Notes under the pieces: model-generated
Seen by the model: the letters and a program-made list of their open reading frames with translations, nothing else
Database searches by the model: none
What the model was told of the DNA's origin: nothing
Shown here: positions 26,644 through 35,233 of the stretch, piece after piece
Position numbering within the stretch: position 1 is the first letter of the stretch
How the letters are laid out: every line of letters starts with the position of its first letter
Translations under genes and position numbers: made by a program
Source: Castellaniella sp035707805
GTDB taxonomy: Bacteria; Pseudomonadota; Gammaproteobacteria; Burkholderiales; Burkholderiaceae_B
DNA: 64,000 nt
Assembly (NCBI GenBank): GCA_035707805.1
Contig: DASSTS010000017.1
Location: forward strand, 1-64,000
Direction of reading: 5' to 3'

Positions 26644-26655
26644 GTTGCAGGCAAC
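26644..26655. promoter_or_regulatory. Short inverted repeat upstream of acs
   Basis: GTTGC (26644-26648), AG, GCAAC (26651-26655): a perfect 5-bp dyad, 48 bases before the acs start. It may be a regulator site; short length means chance cannot be excluded. Confidence 0.35.
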
Positions 26656-26667
26656 ACAATTCAAACA

Positions 26668-26683
26668 TGATGTATACACATCA
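26668..26683. promoter_or_regulatory. GntR-like palindrome upstream of acs
   Basis: TGATGT (26668-26673), ATAC, ACATCA (26678-26683). The GTATAC-containing core is of the kind bound by GntR/FadR-type regulators. It lies 19 bases before the acs ATG, over the expected leader or promoter. Function is inferred. Confidence 0.45.
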
Positions 26684-26702
26684 ATCAAAAGGAGCGAGCG
26701 AA

Positions 26703-28682
26703 ATGCCTACGGAGATTGAATCCATCCTGGTGGAAAACCGAGTGTTTCCGCCGCCGGCCGAGCTGGTCAAGCAGGCCAATGTGTCCGGAATGGAAGGGTA
26801 CAAGGCCCTGTGCGACGAGGCCGCCCGGGACCCCGATGCCTTCTGGGCGCGCCTGGCCAACGAAAACCTGGTGTGGGACAAGCCTTTCACCCAGGTCCTG
26901 GACGAATCCAGCAAGCCCTTCTACAAGTTCTACCCCGACGGCCAGTTGAACGTGTCGGCCAACTGCCTGGACAAACACCTGGGCACGCCCGCCGAGAACC
27001 GCGCCGCGCTGATTTTCGAGGCCGACGACGGCAAGGTCACCAAGGTCACCTATAAAGAGCTGCACGCCCGCGTCTCGCAGTTCGCCAACGCCATCAAGTC
27101 GCTGGGCTTCAAGACCGGCGAGCGCGCCATCATCTACCTGCCCATGTCGATCGAGGCGGTCGTGGCCATGCAGGCCTGCGCGCGCCTGGGGATCATCCAT
27201 TCGGTGGTGTTCGGCGGCTTTTCGGCCAAGAGCATCCACGAACGCACCGTGGACGTGGGCGCCACGCTGGTCATCACGGCCGACGCGCAGATCCGCGGCG
27301 GCAAGACCATCGCCCTGAAGAACGCGGTCGACGAGGCCCTGGCCATGGGCGGCTGCGAGGCGGTGCGCAAGGTCATCACCTACAAGCGCGCCGGCTCCGA
27401 CGTGCAGTGGGACGCCGCCCGCGACGTCTGGTGGCACGATGCGATCCAGGGCCAGTCCACCGACTGCCCGCCTGTGCCCGTCGATGCCGACCATCCGCTC
27501 TTCATCCTGTACACGTCCGGTTCCACCGGCAAGCCCAAGGGCGTGCAGCATTCCAGCGCCGGCTTCCTGCTGTGGTCGCTGATGACCATGAAGTGGACCT
27601 TCGACTCCAAGCCGACCGACGTCTTCTGGTGCACGGCCGACGTGGGCTGGGTCACCGGCCACTCCTACGTCACCTACGGTCCGCTGGCCGCGGGCGTCAC
27701 GCAGGTGGTGTTCGAGGGCGTGCCCACCTATCCGGACGCCGGCCGTTTCTGGAAGATGATCCAGGAACACAAGGTCACGGTGTTCTACACGGCGCCGACC
27801 GCCATCCGTTCGCTGACCAAGGCGTCCGAGGCCGACGCCAAGGTCCACCCGAAATCCTACGACCTGAGCAGCCTGCGCATCATCGGCTCGGTGGGCGAGC
27901 CCATCAACCCCGAGGCCTGGGTCTGGTACTACAACAACGTCGGCGGCCAGCGCTGCCCGGTGATCGACACGTGGTGGCAGACCGAGACCGGCGCCCACAT
28001 GATCACGCCGCTGCCGGGCGTGACGCCCCTCAAGCCCGGCTCCTGCACGCTGCCGCTGCCGGGCATCGATGCCGCCATCGTCGACGAGACGGGCGAGGAG
28101 GTCGAGCGCGGCAAGGGCGGGTTCCTGGTGATCCGCCGCCCGTGGCCGTCGATGATCCGCACGATCTGGGGCGATCCGGAACGTTTCAAGAAGACCTACT
28201 TCCCGGAAGAGCTCAAGGGCTACTACCTGGCCGGCGACGGCGCGCAGCGCGACAAGGACGGCTATTTCTGGATCATGGGCCGCATCGACGACGTGCTGAA
28301 CGTCTCGGGCCACCGCCTGGGGACGATGGAGGTCGAATCCGCCCTGGTGGCGCACGAGCTGGTGGCCGAGGCCGCGGTGGTCGGCCGCCCGGACGATACG
28401 ACTGGCGAGGCGGTGGTGGCCTTCGTGGTGCTCAACGGCCCGCTGCCGCAGGGCAAGGATGCCGACGCGATGGCCAAGCAGTTGCGCGACTGGGTGGCCA
28501 AGGAGATCGGCCCGATCGCCAAGCCGCGCGAGATCCGCTTCGGCGAGAATCTGCCCAAGACGCGTTCGGGCAAGATCATGCGCCGGCTGCTGCGGGTGGT
28601 CGCCAAGGGCGAGCCCATCACGCAGGACGTGTCGACGCTGGAAAATCCCGGCATTCTGGACCAGCTGGCCCAGGTGCGGTAA
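26703..28682 (+). CDS. acs: Acs, acetyl-CoA synthetase
   Basis: A 659-residue AMP-forming acetyl-CoA synthetase of standard length that activates acetate in the cytoplasm. It carries YTSGSTGKPKGVQHSS as the ATP motif, DTWWQTETG with the tryptophan that sizes the pocket for acetate, and the acetylatable lysine in LPKTRSGK (K624). The start at 26703 follows the ribosome site AAGGAG; a longer in-frame start would cross the palindromes upstream. A strong terminator follows. With prpE, ETF-QO, scoAB and the thioesterase nearby, it forms part of an acyl-CoA-rich neighbourhood. Confidence 0.96.
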   Translation: MPTEIESILVENRVFPPPAELVKQANVSGMEGYKALCDEAARDPDAFWARLANENLVWDKPFTQVLDESSKPFYKFYPDGQLNVSANCLDKHLGTPAENRAALIFEADDGKVTKVTYKELHARVSQFANAIKSLGFKTGERAIIYLPMSIEAVVAMQACARLGIIHSVVFGGFSAKSIHERTVDVGATLVITADAQIRGGKTIALKNAVDEALAMGGCEAVRKVITYKRAGSDVQWDAARDVWWHDAIQGQSTDCPPVPVDADHPLFILYTSGSTGKPKGVQHSSAGFLLWSLMTMKWTFDSKPTDVFWCTADVGWVTGHSYVTYGPLAAGVTQVVFEGVPTYPDAGRFWKMIQEHKVTVFYTAPTAIRSLTKASEADAKVHPKSYDLSSLRIIGSVGEPINPEAWVWYYNNVGGQRCPVIDTWWQTETGAHMITPLPGVTPLKPGSCTLPLPGIDAAIVDETGEEVERGKGGFLVIRRPWPSMIRTIWGDPERFKKTYFPEELKGYYLAGDGAQRDKDGYFWIMGRIDDVLNVSGHRLGTMEVESALVAHELVAEAAVVGRPDDTTGEAVVAFVVLNGPLPQGKDADAMAKQLRDWVAKEIGPIAKPREIRFGENLPKTRSGKIMRRLLRVVAKGEPITQDVSTLENPGILDQLAQVR

Positions 28683-28729
28683 GAGGTGTTGAACGGCGTC
28701 CTGTGATCCAGGGCGCCGGACACAGCCAG

Positions 28730-28759
28730 GGGGCGGGATCATTCCCGCCCCTTTTTTTT
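28730..28759 (+). terminator. Intrinsic terminator of acs
   Basis: Perfect 9-bp stem GGGGCGGGA (28730-28738) / TCCCGCCCC (28743-28751), four-base loop, then eight T residues (28752-28759). Confidence 0.93.
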
Positions 28760-29061
28760 ATGGGCTGGTTTTTGGGCTCTCGGGCTTTTCCGGGCTGGCG
28801 CGGTCGGCGGCTAGCGCAGTCGGCGGCTGGCGGCTGGCGCGGCCGGCGAAGGCGGAAACTGCGGGACGCGCCAGCGGGCGGCCCTTCGGGCTTCCCGGGT
28901 CTGCCTCGTCCAGGCCGGCGGCGGACGAACTCGCCGCTGCGCGGCTCAGACACGTCCGCCGAAATCCCCGGCCTTCCCTTCGTCAGCACCCGGCGCCAGC
29001 CGACCGCGCGCCCCGCAGCTTCCGCCTTCGCCGGCCGGGGTGTCCGATCGTGTCGATTCTC
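28760..29061. other. Gene-free stretch between acs terminator and marC
   Basis: About 300 bases with no convincing coding frame on either strand. The left part contains imperfect repeats of the theme TCGGCGGCTGGCG (about 28804-28840). I see no RNA fold of a known class, no insertion sequence end and no promoter that I would defend. Both flanking genes end here, so it is a convergent spacer, unusually long for this window. Confidence 0.6.
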
Positions 29062-29718
29062 TCAGTGTGCCAGGCCGGGCAGCATGGCCTTGGCGCCGGC
29101 GAATACCATTTCGACGGCGATGGCGGCCAGGATGATGCCCATGATGCGGGCCATGATGACGCGCATTTTCGTGGACAGCAGCTTGCCGATCGAGGCAGCG
29201 AAATACAGGACGACGAACAGGGCCGCCAGGACGGCGGCCAGGACGAGGCCGAAGCCGAAGTACTGGCCGGTCTGGCGCGCCTGCGCCCCGTAGATGATCA
29301 GGGTGGCGATGGTGCCGGGGCCCACGATCATGGGGAAGGTCAAGGGATAGAAGGCCGGATTGTCGTCGGCGCCCGCGGCGGCTGCCGCCGCGGTGTTCGC
29401 GCTTTTTTCCTGCGTGGCGCGCTCGTGGGAGGTGATCGGCTGGCCGTTGAGCATGGACATGGCGATGCCGATCAGCACGAAGCCCCCGGCGACGCGGAAG
29501 GAATCCAGGCTGACGCCGAAAAAGCGGATGATGTGGCTGCCCGCCAGCGAGATCACGATGCACATCACGGCCGTGTAGCCCAGGATGGCAATGGCCAGGC
29601 TGCGCTGTTCGGCCACTGACTTTTGCGTCGTCAGGGCCAGGAACAGCGGCAGCGTGATGAACGGGTTCATGATCGCGAACAACGCGCCCAGGAACCGGGT
29701 GGCGAACGTGACGTCCAT
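29062..29718 (-). CDS. MarC-family integral membrane protein
   Basis: A 218-residue MarC/YchE-family protein with six predicted membrane helices. Typical family segments are FLGALFAIMNPFITLPLFLALT near the N-terminus, and PLTFPMIVGPGTIATLI after a hydrophilic Ala-rich loop (~100-120). The function of MarC proteins is not established; the old link to antibiotic resistance has not held up. The ATG shares one base with the stop of the ETF-QO gene (TGATG), so the two are coupled. It ends at the long convergent spacer. Confidence 0.9.
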   Translation of the reverse strand: MDVTFATRFLGALFAIMNPFITLPLFLALTTQKSVAEQRSLAIAILGYTAVMCIVISLAGSHIIRFFGVSLDSFRVAGGFVLIGIAMSMLNGQPITSHERATQEKSANTAAAAAAGADDNPAFYPLTFPMIVGPGTIATLIIYGAQARQTGQYFGFGLVLAAVLAALFVVLYFAASIGKLLSTKMRVIMARIMGIILAAIAVEMVFAGAKAMLPGLAH

Positions 29719-31364
29719 CACATCCCGTTGTAGACCGGGCCTTCGCCGCCTTGCGGGGGAACCCAGACGATGTTCTGGGTGGGATCCTTGATGTCGCAGG
29801 TCTTGCAGTGGACACAGTTCTGCGCGTTGATCTGCAGCCGGTCCTCGCCCGTCTCGGTCTTGACGAACTCGTACACGCCGGCGGGACAGTAGCGGGCCTC
29901 GGGGCCGCCGAATTTCGCCAGGTTGACTTGCACCGGCACGGCGTCGTTCTTGAGCGTGAGGTGCGCGGGCTCGTTCTCGTCATGGTTGGTGTTCGAGATG
30001 AACACCGAGCTGAGCCGGTCGAAGGTCAGCTTGCCGTCGGGCTTGGGATAGTCGATGCGGGCGCATTCGGCCGCCGGCTGCAGACAGGCGTGGTCGGGCT
30101 TGCTGTGGTGGATCGTCCAGGGGATGTTGCCCTTCAGCAGCCACTGCTCGATGCCGGTCATCAGCGTGCCGAGGGTGCGGCCTTTCTTGAACCATTGCTT
30201 GAAGTTGCGCGACTTGTTCAGCTCGGCATGCAGCCAGGACGACTCGAAGGCGGCCGGGTAGGCGACGAGTTCGTCGTGGCTGCGGCCGGCGGCCAGCGCG
30301 TCGAACGCGGCCTCGGCGGCCAGGGCGCCGGTCTTGATGGCGGAATGGCTGCCCTTGATGCGCGAGGCGTTCAGCACGCCGGCCTCGCAGCCCACCAGCA
30401 CGCCGCCGGGGAAGGCCATCTTGGGCAGCGACAACAGGCCGCCGGCGGTCAGCGAGCGTGCGCCGTAGGCGATGCGCTTGCCGCCCTCGAAGGTCGTGCG
30501 GATGGCCGGGTGCGTCTTGTAGCGCTGGAATTCCTCGAAGGGCGACAGCCAGGGGTTGGCGTAGTCCAGGCCGACCACCATGCCCACCGCCACGAGCTTG
30601 TCGTTCAGGTGGTAGAGGAAGGATCCGCCGTAGGTGTCGGAATCCAGGGGCCAGCCCGACGTGTGCATGACCATGCCGGGGCGGGCCTGCGCGGGATCGA
30701 CTTCCCAGAGTTCCTTGACGCCGATGGCGTAGCTCTGCGGGTCGCGGCCGGCGTCCAGGCGGAATTTCTCGATCAACTGGCGTCCCAGGTGGCCGCGCGA
30801 GCCCTCGGCGAAGATCGTGTAGCGGGCCAGCAGTTCCATGCCCGGCTGGTAGGCGTCGGTGTGGCTGCCGTCGCGGGCCACGCCCATGTCGCCGGTCAGC
30901 ACGCCGCGCACCGCGCCCGATTCGCTGTACAGGATCTGGGCGGCGGCAAAGCCGGGGAACACGTCCACACCCAGGGATTCGGCCTGTTCGCCCAGCCAGC
31001 GCGTGACGTGGCCCAGGCGCACGATGTAGTTGCCGTGGTTCTTGAAACAGTCGGGCAGCAGCCACGCCGGGGTGCTGCGCGCGCCCGTCTCGGACAGGAA
31101 GAGAAAGCGGTCTTCGCGGACCTCCAGGTCCAGCGGCGCGCCTTTTTCCTTCCAGTCGGGGATCAGCTCGGTGAGCGCACGCGGATCCATCACGCAGCCC
31201 GACAGGATGTGGGCGCCGATCTCGGCGGCTTTCTCCAGCACGCAGACGCTGACGTCCTGGCCGCGCTCGGCGGCGAGCTGCTTGAGGCGGATGGCGGCCG
31301 ACAGGCCCGCCGGTCCCCCTCCGACGACGACGACGTCGTATTCCATGGATTCACGTTCAGTCAT
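29718..31364 (-). CDS. Electron transfer flavoprotein-ubiquinone oxidoreductase
   Basis: A 548-residue ETF-QO (EtfD type), which passes electrons from acyl-CoA and other dehydrogenases via ETF to the quinone pool at the inner membrane. The N-terminal FAD fold VVVVGGGPAGLSAAIRL (~11-27) is clear. The C-terminal 4Fe-4S cluster is carried by cysteines in RYCPAGVYEF and NAQNCVHCKTCDIKDP. Length is usual. The start at 31364 has GGGAG eight bases upstream; MEYD six codons later is an alternative. It is divergent from the thioesterase gene. Confidence 0.95.
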   Translation of the reverse strand: MTERESMEYDVVVVGGGPAGLSAAIRLKQLAAERGQDVSVCVLEKAAEIGAHILSGCVMDPRALTELIPDWKEKGAPLDLEVREDRFLFLSETGARSTPAWLLPDCFKNHGNYIVRLGHVTRWLGEQAESLGVDVFPGFAAAQILYSESGAVRGVLTGDMGVARDGSHTDAYQPGMELLARYTIFAEGSRGHLGRQLIEKFRLDAGRDPQSYAIGVKELWEVDPAQARPGMVMHTSGWPLDSDTYGGSFLYHLNDKLVAVGMVVGLDYANPWLSPFEEFQRYKTHPAIRTTFEGGKRIAYGARSLTAGGLLSLPKMAFPGGVLVGCEAGVLNASRIKGSHSAIKTGALAAEAAFDALAAGRSHDELVAYPAAFESSWLHAELNKSRNFKQWFKKGRTLGTLMTGIEQWLLKGNIPWTIHHSKPDHACLQPAAECARIDYPKPDGKLTFDRLSSVFISNTNHDENEPAHLTLKNDAVPVQVNLAKFGGPEARYCPAGVYEFVKTETGEDRLQINAQNCVHCKTCDIKDPTQNIVWVPPQGGEGPVYNGM

Positions 31365-31476
31365 GTGGATGGCTCCCGTTTTCTGATGCTTGTCTCGTTA
31401 GCGGGCCATTGTATTGCAGATCGGTATACTGCACTTTTGCCCGCCGGCCCGGCCGGCCGTGAACCCAGGAGCCCCG

Positions 31477-31914
31477 ATGCCCGCGGAAACCGTTGATATT
31501 CAAACATCTTCTGGAACGTTTGAAATCCGGATGGAGGTCCGGTGGGGCGACATGGACGCCCTGCGCCACGTCAACAACGTGGCCTACTTCCGCTATTTCG
31601 AAGAGGCCAGGGTACGTTTGTTCGCCGCCATGGGGCTGGACGTCTCGCGGGGCCGCTTCGGCGTGCTGGCGCATGCCTCATGTGATTTTCTGAAACCGCT
31701 GATGTATCCTGCCGGTGTCGTGGTCGGCATGAGGCGCGTGCGCGTGGGCCGCACCAGCCTCGAACTCGACTGCTGGATTGCCGATGCGGACGATCCCGGC
31801 ATCGTGCATGCCCGCGGACGCAATGTGCTGGTCTGCACGGACGGCGCCACCGGCCGCCCGGTCCCCTGGACCGAAGACGACCGCCGGATGCTGGATCGCT
31901 GCTTTTCAACCTGA
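31477..31914 (+). CDS. Acyl-CoA thioesterase, 4-hydroxybenzoyl-CoA thioesterase-like hot-dog fold
   Basis: A 145-residue hot-dog protein. The family motif is RWGDMDALRHVNNVAYFRYFEEAR (~25-48), whose aspartate is the catalytic residue in the 4HBT/YbgC group, and DFLKPLMYP lies near the middle. It hydrolyses acyl-CoA esters; the natural substrate cannot be told from sequence. The start follows AGGAG by six bases. A TATACT box at about 31425-31430 may be its promoter, in the 112-base divergent region shared with ETF-QO. scoA follows 35 bases later. Confidence 0.9.
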   Translation: MPAETVDIQTSSGTFEIRMEVRWGDMDALRHVNNVAYFRYFEEARVRLFAAMGLDVSRGRFGVLAHASCDFLKPLMYPAGVVVGMRRVRVGRTSLELDCWIADADDPGIVHARGRNVLVCTDGATGRPVPWTEDDRRMLDRCFST

Positions 31915-31949
31915 ACCGTTTTTTCAGTTGGTCTCAAAGGAAATGTCGT

Positions 31950-32645
31950 ATGGATAAAGTCTATGAGAGCGCTGCCGCCGCCTTGCGGGACATCGTTGCC
32001 GACAATCAGATGATCGCCGTGGGCGGTTTCGGGCTCTGCGGCATCCCCGAGGCCCTGATCGCGGCGCTGCGGGATTCCGGGGTGCAGGGCCTGACCTGCG
32101 TCAGCAACAACGCCGGGGTCGACGATTTCGGCCTGGGCCAGCTGCTCGCCACGCGCCAGATCCGCAAGATGATCGCCTCGTACGTGGGCGAGAACAAGGA
32201 GTTCGCCCGCCAGTTCCTGGCCAAGGAACTCGAGCTGGAATTCACGCCGCAGGGCACGCTGGCCGAGAAACTCCGCGCGGGCGGGGCCGGGATCCCGGCC
32301 TTTTTCACGCCCACCGGCGTGGGCACCGTGGTGGCCGAGGGCAAGGAGACTCGCGAATTCAACGGCCGCACCTACCTGATGGAAGAATCCCTGACGCCCG
32401 ACGTGTCGCTGGTCAAGGCCTGGAAGGCCGACCGCAGCGGCAACCTGGTGTTCCGCCGCACGGCCCGCAACTTCAACCCCAACGTGGCGATGGCCGGCCG
32501 GATCACCGTGGCCGAGGTCGAGGAGATCGTGCCCACGGGCGCCTTCGACCCGGACGAGATCCATCTGCCGGGCATCTACGTGCACCGGATCGTCCTCAAT
32601 GCGCATCCGGAAAAGCGCATCGAACAACGCACCATTCGTCAATAA
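31950..32645 (+). CDS. scoA: Succinyl-CoA:3-ketoacid CoA-transferase, subunit A
   Basis: A 231-residue alpha subunit of a class I CoA-transferase that moves CoA between succinyl-CoA and acetoacetate or a related 3-oxoacid. The signature IAVGGFGLCGIPEALI (~25-40) and SNNAGVDDFGLG are typical, as is FYTPTGVGT-like FFTPTGVGTVVAEGKE. Eleven bases separate it from scoB. The pair lets the cell use ketone bodies or polyhydroxybutyrate-derived acetoacetate. Confidence 0.94.
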   Translation: MDKVYESAAAALRDIVADNQMIAVGGFGLCGIPEALIAALRDSGVQGLTCVSNNAGVDDFGLGQLLATRQIRKMIASYVGENKEFARQFLAKELELEFTPQGTLAEKLRAGGAGIPAFFTPTGVGTVVAEGKETREFNGRTYLMEESLTPDVSLVKAWKADRSGNLVFRRTARNFNPNVAMAGRITVAEVEEIVPTGAFDPDEIHLPGIYVHRIVLNAHPEKRIEQRTIRQ

Positions 32646-32656
32646 GGGGACATCAC

Positions 32657-33310
32657 ATGGCTTGGGATCGTGAACAAATGGCGGCGCGCGCCGCCCAGGA
32701 GCTGCAGGACGGCTTCTACGTGAATCTGGGCATCGGCCTGCCCACCAAGGTCGCCAACTACGTGCCCGAGGGCATGGAGGTCTGGCTGCAGTCGGAAAAC
32801 GGCCTGCTGGGCATCGGCCCCTTCCCCACGGACGACGAGGTCGACGCCGACCTGATCAATGCCGGCAAGCAGACCGTGACGACGCTGCCGGGCTCCTCCA
32901 TCTTCGCCTCGGCCGATTCTTTCGGCATGATCCGCGGCGGCAAGATCAACCTGGCCATCCTGGGCGCCATGCAGGTGTCCGAAAAGGGCGACCTGGCCAA
33001 CTGGATGATCCCCGGCAAGATGATCAAGGGCATGGGTGGCGCCATGGACCTCGTGGCGGGCGTGGGCAAGGTCGTGGTCCTGATGGAACACGTCGCCAAG
33101 GCCAAGGACGGCACCGAGTCCCTCAAGCTCCTGCCGGAATGCACCCTGCCGCTGACGGGGGTGGGCGTGGTGAACCTGATCATCACCGACCTGGGCGTCA
33201 TGGAAGTCACCGGCGACGGCCTGCGCCTGCGCGAGCTCGCGCCGGGCGTCACGGTCGAGGAGATCCAGGCCAAGACCACGGCCCGGCTGGACGTCTCGGC
33301 GCTGGCCTGA
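32657..33310 (+). CDS. scoB: Succinyl-CoA:3-ketoacid CoA-transferase, subunit B
   Basis: A 217-residue beta subunit with the catalytic glutamate in the signature SENGLLGIG (E47), preceded by GFYVNLGIGLPTKVANY. It has the conserved MKGMGGAMDLV-like segment (KGMGGAMDLVAGVGKVVV) and the C-terminal LRLRELAPGVTVEEIQAKT. It is in the same operon as scoA, and the aminopeptidase gene follows eleven bases later, probably on the same message. Confidence 0.95.
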   Translation: MAWDREQMAARAAQELQDGFYVNLGIGLPTKVANYVPEGMEVWLQSENGLLGIGPFPTDDEVDADLINAGKQTVTTLPGSSIFASADSFGMIRGGKINLAILGAMQVSEKGDLANWMIPGKMIKGMGGAMDLVAGVGKVVVLMEHVAKAKDGTESLKLLPECTLPLTGVGVVNLIITDLGVMEVTGDGLRLRELAPGVTVEEIQAKTTARLDVSALA

Positions 33311-33320
33311 GGACGCCGCC

Positions 33321-35126
33321 GTGACCTTGTCATCGCTGGCGGCCCCCGCCGACCGCATCGCCGTGCTGCGCGGCCAGCTGGCCCTGTCGGGCCTGCAGGC
33401 CTGCCTGGTGCCCACAGCCGATCCGCACCTGTCGGAATACCTGCCCGAGCACTGGGCGGTCCGCGCCTGGCTGTCGGGCTTCGACGGCTCGGCGGGCACG
33501 CTGCTGGTCACGGCGGATTTCGCCGGGCTGTGGACCGACAGCCGCTACTGGACGCAGGCCGAATCCCAGCTGCAGGGTTCCGGCATCGAACTGATGCGGG
33601 CGGGGGCGCCGGACGTCCCCGATCCCCTGGACTGGGTGCTGGACCACCTGGGGCGGGGCGACCGCGTGGCCGCCGACGGCCGGGTGCTGGACCGCGCGGC
33701 GGCCCGGCGCTGGCACGAGGGGCTGGCGGCCGCCGGCATGACCCTCGTGCTGGACCAGGATCCCGCCGGCGCCGTCTGGGACGACCGCCCGGCCTTGCCC
33801 GCCGCGCCGGTGTACGAGCACCGGCCGCCGCATGCCTGCCGCTCGCGCGCGGACAATCTGGCCGCGGTGCGGGCCGCCCTGCGGACGCACGGCGCCGACT
33901 GGCATCTGCTGTCCTCGCTGGACGACATCGCCTGGCTGCTGAACCTGCGCGGCGCGGACGTGGACTACAACCCCGTCTTTCTCGCGCATGCGCTGCTGGA
34001 CGCCGAGCGCGTCCGGCTGTATGTCGCCCCGGGCAAGATCGATGACGGGCTGGCCGAGGCCCTGGCCGCCGACGGGGTCGAGCTGCGCGACTACACCGCG
34101 CTGGCCGCCGATCTGGCCGGGCTGCCGCTGGACGCGGCGCTGCTGGTCGATCCGGCGCGGGTGACGGCGGGCACGCTCTCGCACGCGCCCCAGGCCCGGC
34201 TGATCGAGGCCATCAATCCCTCCCAATTGCTGAAATCGGTCAAGAACGCCGCCGAGACCGCCCATGTCCGCGAGGCCATGGCGCAGGACGGCGCCGCCCT
34301 GTGCGAGTTCTTTGCCGGCTTCGAGTCCGCCCTCGCGGCGGGCGAGCGCATCACCGAACTCGACGTCGATATCCGCCTGTCGGCCGCCCGCGCGCGCCGG
34401 CCGGGCTTCGTCAGCCTCAGTTTCGCCACCATCGCGGGTTTCAACGCCAACGGCGCCATGCCGCATTACCGCGCCACCGAATCGGCCCATTCGGCGATCC
34501 AGGGCGACGGCCTGCTGCTGATCGATTCCGGCGGCCAGTACCTGGGCGGCACGACCGACATCACCCGCGTCGTGCCGATAGGCACGCCCTCGGCCGCGCA
34601 ACGCGCCGACTACACGGCCGTGCTGCAGGCGCATATTGCGCTCGCGCGGGCGCAGTTTCCCGTCGACACGCCGTCCTCGGTGCTGGATGCCCTGGCCCGC
34701 GCGCCGCTGTGGCGCCGGGGCCTGGACTACGGCCACGGCACCGGTCACGGCGTGGGGTACTTCCTGAACGTCCACGAGGGGCCGCAGTCGATTTCGGTGC
34801 GGGGCCATGCTCGCGCGCACCAGGGCATGCGGGCCGGCATGCTGACCTCCAACGAGCCGGGCCTGTACCGGGACGGGCAGTGGGGCATCCGCATTGAAAA
34901 CCTGGTGCTGGCCGTGCCGGCGGCGCAGACGGCCTTCGGCTCGTTCCTGGCCTTCGAGACCGTCACCCTGTGTCCCATCGACACCCGCTGCGTGGTGCGC
35001 GAACTGCTGTCCCCCGAGGAACTGGACTGGCTGAACGGCTATCACGAGCAGGTGCGCGAGCGCCTGCTGCCTCTGGTGGACGGGGCGGCCCGCGACTGGC
35101 TGCTGGCGCGCACCGAGCCGCTCTGA
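33321..35126 (+). CDS. Xaa-Pro aminopeptidase (aminopeptidase P family, M24B)
   Basis: A 601-residue aminopeptidase P of the long three-domain form: two creatinase-type N-terminal domains followed by a pita-bread catalytic domain. The dinuclear metal ligands can be read as D in LLIDSGGQYLGGTTDITR (two aspartates), H in GHGTGHGVGYFLNVHEGP, and E in TSNEPGLY and GIRIENLVL. It removes N-terminal residues preceding proline in the cytoplasm. It is last in the thioesterase-scoAB run and ends at a strong terminator. Confidence 0.94.
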   Translation: MTLSSLAAPADRIAVLRGQLALSGLQACLVPTADPHLSEYLPEHWAVRAWLSGFDGSAGTLLVTADFAGLWTDSRYWTQAESQLQGSGIELMRAGAPDVPDPLDWVLDHLGRGDRVAADGRVLDRAAARRWHEGLAAAGMTLVLDQDPAGAVWDDRPALPAAPVYEHRPPHACRSRADNLAAVRAALRTHGADWHLLSSLDDIAWLLNLRGADVDYNPVFLAHALLDAERVRLYVAPGKIDDGLAEALAADGVELRDYTALAADLAGLPLDAALLVDPARVTAGTLSHAPQARLIEAINPSQLLKSVKNAAETAHVREAMAQDGAALCEFFAGFESALAAGERITELDVDIRLSAARARRPGFVSLSFATIAGFNANGAMPHYRATESAHSAIQGDGLLLIDSGGQYLGGTTDITRVVPIGTPSAAQRADYTAVLQAHIALARAQFPVDTPSSVLDALARAPLWRRGLDYGHGTGHGVGYFLNVHEGPQSISVRGHARAHQGMRAGMLTSNEPGLYRDGQWGIRIENLVLAVPAAQTAFGSFLAFETVTLCPIDTRCVVRELLSPEELDWLNGYHEQVRERLLPLVDGAARDWLLARTEPL

Positions 35127-35163
35127 ACCGGGCCGGCCGGCCCGCCCGCCGAAAATCCATGCC

Positions 35164-35190
35164 GCCGGCCTTGCCGGCCGGCATTTTTTT
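35164..35190 (+). terminator. Intrinsic terminator of the aminopeptidase gene
   Basis: Stem GCCGGCC (35164-35170) / GGCCGGC (35176-35182), five-base loop TTGCC, then A and seven T residues (35183-35190). It overlaps the likely promoter of the next operon. Confidence 0.88.
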
Positions 35191-35198
35191 CGTATAAT
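35171..35198 (+). promoter_or_regulatory. Promoter of the marR-MFS operon, inside the preceding terminator
   Basis: TTGCCG (35171-35176), 16 bases, then a consensus TATAAT (35193-35198). The -35 box is the loop and first stem base of the terminator at 35164-35190. The -10 box overlaps the left arm of the palindrome at 35196-35220. Confidence 0.7.
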
Positions 35199-35220
35199 TA
35201 CATAGTAATGCTATGTAATT
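35196..35220. promoter_or_regulatory. MarR-type operator
   Basis: Perfect 10-bp inverted repeat: AATTACATAG (35196-35205), five bases, CTATGTAATT (35211-35220). It covers the end of the -10 box and the expected transcription start, 13 bases before the MarR gene. Autorepression by that MarR protein is the natural reading. Confidence 0.85.
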
Positions 35221-35233
35221 GGACGGTGAAAAG

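Noticed and set aside
26630..26660. Possible sigma-54 promoter upstream of acs
   Set aside because: The GG and GC elements in TGGTGC...TTGC are 12 bases apart instead of the required 10.
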